NCBI RefSeq assembly: GCF_000186865.1
Contig: NW_008705563.1
Location: 1,248,473 to 1,312,472 of the forward strand
Length of the DNA stretch: 64,000 bases
Origin: Aureococcus anophagefferens
Lineage: Eukaryota; Sar; Pelagophyceae; Pelagomonadales; Pelagomonadaceae
Reading direction: 5' to 3'
Below are positions 29,901-38,587 of this stretch, one piece after another (positions within the stretch are counted from its first letter, which is position 1; the number at the start of each line of letters is the position of its first letter). The translations under genes and the position numbers were made by a program. The notes below the pieces were generated by a model that made no database searches, was not told the DNA's origin, and saw only the letters and a program-made list of their open reading frames with translations.

Positions 29901-30046
29901 TCTACGACGCCGCGGCGCGCCTCCTCGGCGCGCGGCTCCGCGCCGCGGACTTCTACGTCGACCCGGCGCCCGTCCGCGGCTCCGCGACCTGCGCGCGCGC
30001 CCGGGCCGCGCTCGCCGCGTTCCAGCGCGCGAGGCACGGGGCGTAA
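26911..30046 (+). CDS. Bifunctional GT92-type glycosyltransferase - sulfotransferase fusion
   Basis: Exons 26911-27474, 27678-28355, 28507-28881, 29085-29219 and 29420-30046 are all phase 0 and give 792 aa with no stop. Residues ~13-33 (FCVALAIIVACTALRL) are a type II signal anchor. Residues ~85-290 are a GT92/DUF23-like domain: CARCRNEGPYLREWIEFHKL, YFYIFDDASTDET, and WIAMIDVDEFLYPGG (DxD-type metal site) at ~187. Residues ~480-790 are a sulfotransferase: VFVHVPKTAGTTLNLVL (5'-PSB) at ~483 and FTFLRDPLRRVASQYEHH (3'-PB) at ~551. The linking intron 28356-28506 (GTGCGC...GCGCAG) is my choice of donor; the phase fit supports one polypeptide. It is likely a Golgi enzyme that adds a sugar and a sulfate to the same glycan. 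Two separate genes remain a weaker alternative. Confidence 0.78.
27475..27677 (+). mobile_element. Introner element, family 1, reverse orientation, 18 bp flanking repeat
   Basis: Donor GCGATG, acceptor GCCCCAG, phase 0. The flanks share 18 bp (GCGATGATCGACGTCGAC). The first 8 match a target duplication. The next 10 sit exactly where the element's own end (CTGGGCAGCA) should be, and copy the downstream exon instead. Splicing restores WIAMIDVDEF. The element is antisense to the host gene. Confidence 0.88.
28356..28506 (+). other. Probable ordinary intron inside the GT-sulfotransferase gene
   Basis: 151 bp, GTGCGC...GCGCAG, phase 0. It contains (CG)n and (GA)n low-complexity runs and a change of open frame, which together mark a non-coding insert between the two enzyme domains. 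It shows no similarity to the introner families. The donor is inferred. Confidence 0.6.
28882..29084 (+). mobile_element. Introner element, family 2, degenerate (203 bp intron)
   Basis: Donor GTGAGC, acceptor CCGCGCAG, phase 0. It has the recognisable core GTCCAAACATCAGCCGAATC, the segment ATCGAACGGTT and the near-palindrome GGGACGTCCCC. Terminal repeats and the target duplication (GTGAGCGC versus GTGCTCCC) are eroded, so it looks like an old copy. Confidence 0.82.
29220..29419 (+). mobile_element. Introner element, family 1, near-intact (200 bp intron) with TSD GTGCTCCG
   Basis: Donor GTGCTC, acceptor TGCTGCCCAG, phase 0. The 8 bp duplication GTGCTCCG is at 29220-29227 and 29420-29427. The ends CCGGGCAGCA and TGCTGCCCAG form a 10 bp terminal inverted repeat with one mismatch. 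It is the reference copy for the family: the order is GAGAGCGAAATTCCCAAC, the core TTTTGGCTGATTTTTGGACG, an (CG)n run, then ACGTTGAAGCGACGTTGAA. Confidence 0.95.
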
Positions 30047-30175
30047 GGAATGAGCCGCCGCCCCGCGCCTCAACGCAGTCTTCCCCCGCGGCCTTCCTGG
30101 AGCCCCGGCGGGCGCGCATCCCCTTCAATAACAAGTTCACGTTGGTTGTTGACCCTGCCGCCGGGCTGCTCTCCG

Positions 30176-31950
30176 ATGGCTCGAGACTTGGCTCGAGTAG
30201 TCTACGTCGACGTCGTCGGCAGCGCGAGCCTGAAGCTCACGCTGAAGAAGGACGTGCCCGCGCGCAAGGTCTGGGCGTCGCTGGGAAAAGCTCGGCGCGT
30301 CGACGCGGCGACGCACGTCCTCGAGGCGCGCGACGGCGCCGTCCTGGGGCTCGACGACCTCGTGCTCGCGTCGGCGCCCGGCGCGGGCGACGCGCTGCTC
30401 GTCTGCCGCCCCCGGCCGCCCGGCCCGCCGCCGCGGCCGCCGCCGCCGGCCGCGCCGCGCCGGGACCCGCGTCCGGCGCGCGCGGGGAGCGCGCTCGCGC
30501 GCGGCTTCCTCGGCGGCGCGCCGCGGCCGCGGCCGCCCCCGGAGCCCGCCGCCGCCGTGCCGCGCGCCGCGGACCTGCCGCCGCCCGCGGCGACCTCCGG
30601 CATCTTCGACGCGGCGACGCTCGCGGACGTCGCGCGCCAGGAAGCCGCGCACCTCGCGCGGGAGCTCGACGGCGGCGCCGGCGACCGCGTCGCGCGGGAG
30701 CTGCTCGACTACCGCCTGGGCCGGCCCCTGAGCCAGGCGGCGCGGCAGCACGCGGCGCTCCTCGACGGCCAGGGCGTGGCGGTCCTGCCCGGCCCGCCGC
30801 CGCGGCTCGACCACAGGACCGCGCTGTCGTCGCTCCACGAGCTCATGCGCGGCATGCGGTGCCGCCTCGAGGAGCGCCAGGGCGACCTGAACCCGGGCCG
30901 CGACGCGGCCGTCGAGCTCGAGCTCTGCGGCCGCGTCTTCACGCTCGGCATGAACTGCCTCCTGGCGACGTCGCGCGCGGGCGGCGCGCGCGACGCCGCG
31001 CGGGAACCGACCGCCGGTTCGGGGGGTCCCGACCACACTTCCGAATGCTCTCGCTCCGTCACATCGACGTCGATTCGGCCGATGCTTGGACGAATCGATC
31101 GCTCTCGTCGAGCGCTCGAAGCACGGCACAAGAACTCGCGTGGAAACACGCTCACGTCGAGGTCGCGTCGCATATTTAAGGTTTCCCGCCCAGGCACGAC
31201 TACAACGCCGCGGACCCGAAGGCGTACCTCGGCGACGGCGCGCGGCTGCTCCGGCCCCACGGCTCGGCGTCCGCCGTCGCCGCGGCGCTCGACGACGTGG
31301 GCTACGTCGTCGTCGACGGCGCCGTCGACGGCGCGGCCGTCAACGCGATCAAGCGGGATCTGGAGGCGCAGGTCGCGGCGCGCGAGTTCCGGCGGCCCGC
31401 GCAGCAGCGCGTCACGGGCACGCGCGGCGACTCCTTCTGCTGGGTCCACGACGCCGACGCCGCGGCCCACGGCCGCGCGGCCCTCGCGCGCGCGATCCGC
31501 AACCTCAAGGGCGTCGCCGCGGCGCTCAACGCGGCCGGCGCGCGCGACTACCGCGTCGACGAGACGGCGATGACGTCGCGCTACCCGGGGCCCGGCGAGC
31601 GCCTCGAGGCGACGCCCTACCGGGGCTACCGCCGGCACCAGGACAACCACCGCGACCGCGGCACGGGCGCGTGCTGCAACGCGCGCGCCGTGACGGCCAT
31701 CCTCTACGCGAACCCGGACTGGGACGGCGACCGCGACGGCGGCCTCCTGCGCATCTTCCCCCGGTCGACGGCGCTCAACGAGGCGCCCGACGACAACGCG
31801 CGCGTCGTCGAGCTCGCGCCCGCGGGCGGCCGCCTCGTCATCTTCGACAGCTTCCTCTGGCACGAGGTCCTCCCCGCCAAGGGCCGCGCGCGCTTCGCCG
31901 TGACGCTCTGGATCACGCGGCCCGAGCTCCAGGACGCGGCCGCGACCTAA
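30176..31950 (+). CDS. 2-oxoglutarate/Fe(II) dioxygenase (prolyl 4-hydroxylase type) with unusual N-terminal region
   Basis: Exons 30176-30987 and 31194-31950 are joined in phase 2 and give 522 aa. The C-terminal third is a double-stranded beta-helix oxygenase. RRHQDNHRD supplies the H-x-D iron ligands (~418). FDSFLWHEVLPAKGRARFAV supplies the distal His (~492) and the Arg that binds 2-oxoglutarate (~503). AILYANPDWDGDRDGGLLRI is the typical P4H strand pair. Residues 1-80 form a beta-rich PB1- or ubiquitin-like segment, followed by a Pro/Arg linker of ~60 residues. The lack of a signal peptide argues for a cytosolic enzyme (compare EGLN/OGFOD types) rather than ER collagen-type P4H. Substrate unknown. 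Confidence 0.83.
30988..31193 (+). mobile_element. Introner element, family 2 (206 bp intron), diverged
   Basis: Donor GCGCGA (a GC donor), acceptor CCCGCCCAG, phase 2. The flanking duplication GCGCGAC / GCACGAC has one mismatch. The interior shows GGGGGGTCCCGACCACA (a decayed palindrome) and GCTTGGACGAATCGATCGCT. It has the same orientation relative to its host as the copy at 2430. Splicing gives GGA-HDYNAADPK. Confidence 0.85.
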
Positions 31951-32116
31951 CCCCTCGACCGCTGGCCGCGCGCGTCGGGGCGGAGACGGGCGGCCCTTGA
32001 GCTACGCGGCGGGATGGGTCGCCTAATGCGAGAGAGACACAGGTCCGGGGCCCCGGAGTCCGGCCCGCCGCGAATCAACAACAGACATCTTCTTCATTCT
32101 TAAAGAAACAAACAAC
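31951..32116. other. Convergent 3' spacer
   Basis: 166 bp between two convergent stop codons. An AT-rich stretch, CATCTTCTTCATTCTTAAAG, about 32086-32105, may hold polyadenylation signals for both genes. No canonical AATAAA is seen. Confidence 0.35.
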
Positions 32117-32956
32117 TCACCCGCCGATGATCGCGCGGTCGACGTCGTACTTGGAGACGTCGCCGGAGAGGCCCAGGGCGTCGGCGACGACGCGGCGCGA
32201 GCGCACGTGCGGCGTGAGGTTGCAGAGCGCGCCGGCGGCGACGTCGCGGAGCTCCTTGGAGCCGCGGCGGCGGACCTCGACGAGGGGCTCGGCGGCGCCG
32301 CTCAGGGCGACGGCGATGCGCCGCGCGTCGTCGCCGTGGGCGAGCTTCCAGAGCGTCGCCGCGGCCTGGAGCTTGACGCCGTCGTCGCCCGACCTGAGGA
32401 GGCCGACGAGCGCGGGCAGCGCGCCGGCGCGCTCGACGGCCTCCTTGGCCGCTTCGTCGGTGGCGAGGGCGCCGAGGGCCCAGGACGCGTGCTCCTTGGC
32501 CGCGTCGGACGCGCGGCCCCGGAGGAGCGCGACGAGCGGGCCGCAGGCGCCGCGCGCCACGAGCCGCGCCTTCGCGGCGTCGTCGGCCGCGGCCATGGCC
32601 ATGAGCGCGCGCGCCGCGCAGGAGCGCGTGCCCCAGGCCTCGGCGCCGCCGCAGAGCTCGATGAGGGCGTCGACGGCGACGGCCGCGCGGTCGGCCCGGC
32701 CGGACTCGGCGGCGACGAGGAGCGCGCGCGCCGCGGCCTCTTTGCTTCGGTCGGTGCCCGCGCGGCACAGCTCCGTGAGCGGGTCGTAGTTCTGGTGCGC
32801 GGCGGCCGCGAGGGCGGCGTCGAGGCGCGGCGACGCGGGGGCGTCGACGACGGCGGGCGCCGGCGCCGCGGCGTGGGCCCCGCTGGACATGGTGGTCACC
32901 TTGTGGCCCGTGGTCGTGGTCTCCTTCGTCGAGATGGCGAGGTTGCTGGAGGCCAT
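32117..32956 (-). CDS. Armadillo-repeat protein
   Basis: 279 aa, single exon, start ATG at 32956 (MASSNLAISTKETTTTGHKV). After a 45-residue Ser/Thr/Ala leader come five to six ARM-like units, such as KARLVARGACGPLVALLRGR, KEHASWALGALATDEAAKEA and ERAGALPALVGLLRSGDDGV. They end at LRDVAAGALCNLTPHVRSRR. It is the third ARM protein of the window and is not closely similar to the others. It starts 184 bp from the divergent RING gene. Adaptor role inferred. Confidence 0.82.
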   Translation of the reverse strand: MASSNLAISTKETTTTGHKVTTMSSGAHAAAPAPAVVDAPASPRLDAALAAAAHQNYDPLTELCRAGTDRSKEAAARALLVAAESGRADRAAVAVDALIELCGGAEAWGTRSCAARALMAMAAADDAAKARLVARGACGPLVALLRGRASDAAKEHASWALGALATDEAAKEAVERAGALPALVGLLRSGDDGVKLQAAATLWKLAHGDDARRIAVALSGAAEPLVEVRRRGSKELRDVAAGALCNLTPHVRSRRVVADALGLSGDVSKYDVDRAIIGG

Positions 32957-33139
32957 CTTGTCAAGAGGCGTTGCTTGTTGCGTTTTTCCTCGGGAGAGGG
33001 TTGCTTTGGGTTTTGTTTGGCTGCCATTTTCAGGAACGCCGAGAAGCGTCGATTCCTCGAGCCCGAAAGCTGCCCAAGCAGTTGCATGCACTAAATCGAT
33101 GATGAAGCTGCCGCATAAACGCCCCCGCCTCTCTCGACG

Positions 33140-34210
33140 ATGGTCCTGGGCCCCGGCGACGCGTTCGTCGAGAGCAAGCGCGCGCCGGGGGTCGGCGACG
33201 TCAACGAGGCGTCGCTGCGCGAGTGGATCATCCAGTTCTACCTCGAGCACAACCCGGGCAAGCTGTCGTCCGTCGACGGCCTCCTGGAGCGCTACGCGGG
33301 CCGGGAGAACGAGCTCATCCGCCAGCTCGAGCGCAAGTACGAGGGCCGGGACCGGTCGCTCCCGTCGCCGGAGCGGCCCAACCCCTTCGACGACGACGAC
33401 GACGACGACGACGGCGCCGCGCCCGCGAGCGACCGCGACCGCGCGGCGCGGAAGCTCGCGCTCACGCGCGACGCGCTCCGCGCGTGCTTCGAGGAGAACG
33501 GGCGGCTCCAGCGCGCCATCGTCGCGTCGTCGGACCTCGCCTGCGGCCTCGCCGACGCCAAGGCGCGCCTCGACGACACCGCGGAGGCCGCCGCGCAGCG
33601 CCGGGCGGAGCGGGAAAAGGGCGCGACGCGCCCGACCTCCATCTCGGCCGGTTTCCACTCCTTTTGGCTGATTTTTTTGGACGAGCGATCGTCCCTCGGA
33701 GCGCTCTCGGAGCGTGGATGCTTTCGTTCTGGCGCGGGACACCCACGTCGAACCGCCCACCTCCCGCGCAGGCGCCAGGCGGAGCTCGAACGGTCGCGCG
33801 ACGAGCAGGCGCGGCTCTTCGGCGAGAACGCGACGCTGCGGGGCGAGAACGACCAGCTGCGGGCCGCGCTCCGGGACGGCGCCGAGCTCGCGCGGCGCAC
33901 GCGGGCCAACTACTGCGCGCGCGTCGACGCGGACGAGCTCTCGCAGCTGCCCGAGTCGGACCTCGCGGAGCTCTTCGCCGCGGCCGTCGACGCGCACCGC
34001 GCCGCCGCCGGCGAGCAGAAGCGCCGCCTCGACGCCCAGCGGCACCACGTCCTCTGCGTCGACTGCGGCGCGCGGACGCGGACGAAGATGGCCGCGCCGT
34101 GCTCCCACCTCCTCTACTGCCACGGCTGCGTGCCCGGCGGGTCGTCCGTCTGCCCGCTCTGCGACGCCGTCGTCCTGGCGGACCAGTGGGTCCACGTCCG
34201 ACACGTCTAA
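33140..34210 (+). CDS. RING-finger protein with N-terminal helical motif and coiled coil
   Basis: Exons 33140-33597 and 33772-34210 are joined in phase 2 and give 298 aa. Residues ~20-70 carry LREWIIQFYLEHNPGKLSSV and LLERYAGRENELIRQLERKY, a motif common in protist proteins with a short helical pair. The middle is a coiled coil (LERSRDEQARLFGENATLRG). Residues ~245-290 form a RING: LCVDCGARTRT, APCSHLLYCHGC and CPLCDAVV, with Cys/His at each position of the cross-brace. It resembles the C-terminal RING of neuralized/MEX-type E3 ligases. It is likely a ubiquitin ligase. The frame stays open through the introner, which would otherwise add 58 residues of element translation. Confidence 0.83.
   Translation: MVLGPGDAFVESKRAPGVGDVNEASLREWIIQFYLEHNPGKLSSVDGLLERYAGRENELIRQLERKYEGRDRSLPSPERPNPFDDDDDDDDGAAPASDRDRAARKLALTRDALRACFEENGRLQRAIVASSDLACGLADAKARLDDTAEAAAQRRAEREKGATRPTSISAGFHSFWLIFLDERSSLGALSERGCFRSGAGHPRRTAHLPRRRQAELERSRDEQARLFGENATLRGENDQLRAALRDGAELARRTRANYCARVDADELSQLPESDLAELFAAAVDAHRAAAGEQKRRLDAQRHHVLCVDCGARTRTKMAAPCSHLLYCHGCVPGGSSVCPLCDAVVLADQWVHVRHV
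33598..33771 (+). mobile_element. Introner element, family 1 (174 bp intron), length divisible by 3 and stop-free
   Basis: Donor GCGCCG (GC type), acceptor CCGCGCAG, phase 2. The flanks share GCGCCRGGCGGAGC (14 bp, one mismatch), longer than the usual 8. The core CTTTTGGCTGATTTTTTTGGA is intact, but about 25 bp are missing elsewhere. Splicing yields AAAQ-RQAELERSRD, keeping the coiled coil. Because the intron is a multiple of three without stops, retention would insert 58 residues. Confidence 0.85.
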
Positions 34211-34232
34211 AAAATCAAGGCGCGCACCGGCG

Positions 34233-35115
34233 CTAGATCGTCGGCGCGGCGGCGGCCGCCTTGGCGCCGCCGGGCGCCTCGGCGTCGACGACGACGGCCG
34301 CGACGACGGGCGCGGGGCCGACCTCGCGCGCGTGCGCGACGGGCACGAGGGGCTGGTGGGGCGCGGCGGGCGCNNNNNNNNNNNNNNNNNNNNNNNNNNN
34401 NNNNNNNNNNNNNNNNNNNNNNNGCTCCGGCACGCGCCGCGCCGCGCCCGCGTAGCCCGCGCGGCCCGCGGCGAGCGCGTTCGCGGCGCTGTCCGTGCCG
34501 GAGCGCTCGAGCGCGTCGAGGAGCCGCCGCGACTTGTCCGCGGTCACGCTGTAGAGCGCGAGGAAGAGCGCGTTGACGACGAAGTAGCCCCAGAGGCCCG
34601 TGACCACGCAGAAGAGCACGGAGATGCCCGCGAGGACGCTGAAGACGATGTAGATGGAGTAGAAGGCCGTCAGGTGGCCGCACGCGCAGCACTCGACGAG
34701 CGGCGGGTTCCGGAGCTTCACGCCCTGGACGCCCAGGAAGAGCACGACGAAGGCGAAGACGATCCAGAACCTGCGCGCGGACGCGCCGTCGCGGCGCTCG
34801 GGACACCGCGTCGCGGTCGGAAGGTTTCGCTGGCGCGGCGGGCGACGCGTACTCGACGACGTACGTGACGCGGCCCTGCAGCGCCATGAGGACGAGCGCG
34901 ACGACGCGGAAGGTCACGGCGACGACGCAGTTGACCATGGCGAGCTGGAGCACCTGGCGGGACAGCTCGTGGATCTCCTGGGCGTCGGCCGTCGTCCAGC
35001 CCGACTGGATGACGCCAAAGTGGCCGGCCTCGGCGCGCACGCCGGGCACGAGCGCGACGTAGACCGGCTGCCCCGTCTGGAGCGGCGACGCCGTGGGCAG
35101 GGTCCCCATCTCCAT
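34233..35115 (-). CDS. Multi-pass membrane protein of unknown family, interrupted by an assembly gap
   Basis: Exons 35115-34847 and 34770-34233 (intron 34771-34846, GTCGCC...GCGCAG, 76 bp, phase 2) give ~268 aa including about 17 residues lost in Ns. The hydrophobic segments are VLQLAMVNCVVAVTFRVVAL, FWIVFAFVVLFLGV, AFYSIYIVFSVLAGISVLFC and FVVNALFLALYSV, so probably four membrane spans with cytosolic ends. A paired Cys (VECCACGHL) lies in a loop. The segment after the gap is Ala/Pro-rich. I do not recognise the family. It shares a 178 bp divergent promoter with the CEP19-like gene. Confidence 0.6.
34374..34423. other. Assembly gap of 50 N
   Basis: Fixed-size run of N inside the last exon of the membrane-protein gene. 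The frame on either side is consistent with a true length that is 2 more than a multiple of 3, but the real size is unknown. Confidence 0.99.
34771..34846 (-). other. Short ordinary intron (76 bp)
   Basis: GTCGCC...CGCGCAG on the minus strand, phase 2, joining VVEYA to FWIVFAFVV. It is not an introner and has no duplication or core sequence. Confidence 0.7.
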
Positions 35116-35293
35116 CGGCGACGCCGGCCACCGGCGCGTCGAGGCTAGGCGAGTCGGGCGACGCGCGCGACCATCGACGGCCCCGGGGCGTGGCAGCCTT
35201 CGATGGTGACGGTGCCGCGGCACCGTGTGTGCACCCATGGCTTGGAGCAGCCAAACCGCGGGCAGCCTTTTGGTTCGGCTAGCCCATTCGAAT

Positions 35294-36185
35294 ATGGCTT
35301 CATCACTCGCGAGCGACGAGCCGGAGAAGCGCATCACGCCCCTGCGCTTCGGCGTGCGGTACCGCCCGCCGTCGCTCGCCCTCGAGTACCGCGCGGACTC
35401 GACGGGGCTCGTGGAGCTCAAGGAGATCGCGCTGGAGTGGGTGCGCGACGACAGCAAGGCCGACGACGTCTACGACGAGCTCGTCAAGGCGCACGACCTC
35501 TACCTCGGCGCGCACACGGTCTCCGTGTCGCAGGTGAAGCGCCTCATCCAGATGCTCATCGACAACACGCACCCGGCGCCGGACGACGCGGCCGCGGCGC
35601 CGGCGCCGCTCCCCGCGCCGCCGCGCGCGGCCCCGGACCCGCCGGTCCTCGCCGTCGTCCCGCCCGCGGCGCCGGCGCGCGACGAGGACCCGGAGCCCGC
35701 GTCCGCGAAGACCATCGGCACCGTCGACGACGACGACGGCGACCTCGTCGAGGACATCGTCGACGAGCCGCTCGACGACGACGGCTCCGACGGCTGGGAC
35801 GACCCGGCGCCGCCGTCGCCGGCCAAGGCGCCGTCGCCGGCCAAGGCCGGCGGCTTCGACCCGCCGTCGCCGGCCAAGTCGCCCGAGAAGGCCGCGTCGC
35901 CGGCCAAGTCCGACGGCGGCAGCGGCCGGGGCGCGTCGCCGGCCGAGTCCGCGTCGCCGGCGCCGTCGTCGCCGGCCAAGTCCGCGTCGCCGGCGCCGTC
36001 GTCGCCGGCCAAGTCCGCGTCGCCGGCCAAGTCCGACGGCTCCGGCGGCCATGTCGCCGGCCAAGTCGTCGCCGGCGGCGTCGCCGGCGAAGCTGGCGCG
36101 GGCGCCGTCGCCCGAGAAGCCCGCGTCGCCGGAGAAGGTCGAGCTCTTCGAGGAGAAGACGCTCGCGCCGCGGGCGCGGGCCCCG

Positions 36186-36224
<39 letters not shown>

Positions 36225-36368
36225 AAGAGGCCAGAGGACGACGACGAGGAGTACGAGGACGACATCGAGGAGGAGTCCATCGCCGAGGACTCGGGCCCGG
36301 AGAGCGACTTCGAGTTCGACGCCGTCGAGAACCTCGGCAGCTCCGACGAGGGCTACACCTTCGACTAG
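35294..36368 (+). CDS. CEP19-like centrosomal/ciliary protein with SPAK-repeat acidic tail, frame break
   Basis: Starts MASSLASDEPEKR. Residues ~14-90 match the CEP19 domain: PLRFGVRYRPPSLALEYR, then an acidic helix and VSQVKRLIQMLID. In animals CEP19 sits at the mother centriole and recruits RABL2 for cilium entry. The rest is low-complexity: repeated SPAK/SPEK units, then a (PE)n stretch and an acidic end FDAVENLGSSDEGYTFD, with a stop at 36366-36368. The frame changes by one near 36046: SPAK units are read in one frame before it and in another after it. That points to a base error in the repeat rather than a real end. The full length would be ~357 aa. The alternative open frame runs on to 36562 but loses all repeat character. 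Confidence 0.68.
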
Positions 36369-36419
36369 GGCGCGCGCGCGCGCCGCCGCCCCTCGTAGAC
36401 GCCCGCTCTCCGAGACAGT

Positions 36420-38587
36420 TTACCAGGCCCGCCCGAGGTGGGAGTAGGGCGACGGCTCGACCTTCATGTGGTCGAGGATGCGCAGCTTCTGGATCTTGTC
36501 GACCGCGTTCTGGCGGTAGGTCCGCCGCTTCACCTGCTCGAAGGGGTCGTGGCCCTCCGTGACGAAGCCCAGCGCGATGTCGGTGGACAGGTGGTTCTGG
36601 GGCCGCTCCTCGACCGTCGTGCAGCCGTGGAAGCCGCGGACGTAGTAGCGGATCGTGAGCTTCTTGCGCATGCCGACGCAGGGGTCCCCGAAGAGGTCGT
36701 AGAGCGACATGGTCGTGTCGATGTGGAGGCGCTGGCCGCCCTGCTGGTTCGCGAGCGCGCGCATCTCCGACGTCACGTTCCACACCTGGGCAGGAAAAGA
36801 GTGTGAAATTTCCAACTTCACAGGCTCCTCTCTCGGCCGTTTTCCACTCGTTTTGGCTAATTTTTGGACGAGCGATCATCTCTCGGAGCGCTCTCGACGC
36901 GTGGATGCTTTTGTTGCAACGCGTGCGCGCGGAACACTCATGTTGAAGCGAACTTGAATCACTCTGTTCCTGCCCCGTTCCACACCTGGTTCGGGTTCGT
37001 CGGGTGGCCGTAGGACGCGTACCGCACCTCGATGGACGGCAGGATCGTCGGGATGCCGAGGAGCACGCTCTCCTCGCAGGACGCGCGGCCCATGTCGTCC
37101 TCGTCGACGAGCTGCTGGAGCCGGCCCTTGCGCTGGTTGATGAAGTTGGCCTCGTAGCCGCTCGACGTCGACTCGGACGCCTCCGTCTTGCGCTCCGCGT
37201 CGTGGCCGACGATGACGTAGTCGATGGACAGGAGCTTCGTCTGGCCCGGCGTCGGGTTGCCGAAGATGGCGTTGAGGTCGTCGACGGCGCCGAGGTCGAT
37301 GCCGAGGTGCTCCTTGCCCGCGAGCGTCACGCGCGCCCACGACGGCAGCTCGTCGTTCGGCGTGGACCCGCCGAAGAAGAGCACGGCGCCGCCGGCGAGC
37401 TCGATGCGCCGCTGGATGTGCTCGCGCACGTCGACGAAGCCGACGCGGAGGTCGTTGAGCCGCTTGAGCTCGCGCGCGTGCTTGGGCATCTCCCGGAGCC
37501 GCTTGTTGTCCGCCGCGGACACGGCCAGGCCCATGCGCCGCCGCTCCGAGATCTCCTGGAGGTCGAAGAGGAGCTTGTGCGTCTCCTTCTTGCGGTCCGC
37601 TAAAAGCTGCTCCGTCCAGCCGTAGGTCGCGCCGAGGATGATGATCTGCGGCGAGATCGACGGCGACGCCTCGATGGAGATCGTGTTCTGGAGCCGGCCC
37701 TCGAGCTCGTACTCGTAGAACTCGCCGGCCTTGCCCATGATCTCGTACTCGACGGTCAGGCTCTTGGCGCGGCCCGCGCAGGGCTCGCCGAAGAGCTGCG
37801 TGAGGTCCTCGTGGCGCTTGAGCACGACGTGGCGCCCGCGCGAGAGGTGCACGCGCGCCTGGAGCACGTCCGTCACGTCGAAGGCGCCCCGGCCCTTGAT
37901 GACGCCCAGCGGGTGGCCGTAGATGGCGCGGACGACCGTGATGAGCGGCTTCGACTTCGAGCCGATGATGTAGAGGTCCTCGGCGAGGTGGCACTCCCAG
38001 CCGCCCTCCCAGGCCGTGAGCTCGCCCCGCCGCCCATCCAACAAATAGCGCAGCTTGAGCACCTTGCGGTGGCCCCGCGCCGGGTCGCCGCCCAGGAGCC
38101 GCGCCAGATTGTCCGTCTTCAGGATCGTCAGCCGCTCGTTCTTCGTCGCGTCGACCAGGGCCGCGACCTGCTTCGTGCAGTCGTTGGCCCGCGACGCGTC
38201 GACGGGGTGGCCGTAGGAGGCCGCGAGGATGCGCAGCTTCGACGTCTCCTTGAGCCAGGCCGGCGGGCCGAGGCTCAGCGCCGTCGTCGGCTCCAGGATG
38301 AAGAAGCAGTGGTGGCAGACGCGGTACGTCGACTTGAGCGCCGGGTTCTTGTGCGCGTTGCCGCAGGTCGGGCACCGGATCTCGCCCTCGCCCGCGGGGA
38401 TCTTCAGGCGCCACATCTCCTGCTTCTCCTCCGTCACGATGGCCTCGGGGTCCGCCTCGAGGAGGATGTTGCTCTTCTTGTTCAGGAACGTGCGGTACTC
38501 GCGCGGCGCGATGGGCATCTCGGGCTTGGGCGGGGCGCCCATGAGCTCCGTGAACTTCTTGTAGAACGCGTGCTCGTCGAAGGCCAT
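36420..38587 (-). CDS. Zinc-ribbon protein with repeated DUF3395-like beta domains
   Basis: Exons 38587-36986 and 36785-36420 are joined in phase 0 and give 655 aa. Residues ~70-95 form a zinc ribbon (CPTCGNAHKNPALKSTYRVC then HHC). Four or more units repeat the pattern ASYG(H/W)..., a variable loop, then a V-x-V-T strand, a helix ending in L..LFG(D/N)P and a closing K.L.v.Y...G strand. Examples are RILAASYGHPVDASRANDC, LGATYGWTEQLLADRKKE and VRYASYGHPTNPNQVWNVT. This is the pattern of the DUF3395 domain seen C-terminal in DNAJC11. A coiled coil (residues ~330-390) separates units. There is no J domain here. Function unknown; a protein-assembly role is a guess. Confidence 0.65.
36786..36985 (-). 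mobile_element. Introner element, family 1, reverse orientation (200 bp intron)
   Basis: On the minus strand the donor is GTGTGG and the acceptor CTGCCCAG, phase 0. The duplication GTGTGGAA (shared to 10 bp, GTGTGGAACG) is at 36985 downward and 36785 downward. The terminal repeats are CGGGGCAGGAA and TTCCTGCCCAG. The element is antisense to the host, yet it still supplies CAG at the 3' splice site, because both ends carry the same inverted repeat. Confidence 0.92.

Noticed and set aside
35940..36240. Repeated GCCGGCCAAGTC units considered as a satellite or CRISPR-like array
   Set aside because: The units encode SPAK repeats inside a gene; there are no unique spacers of constant length.
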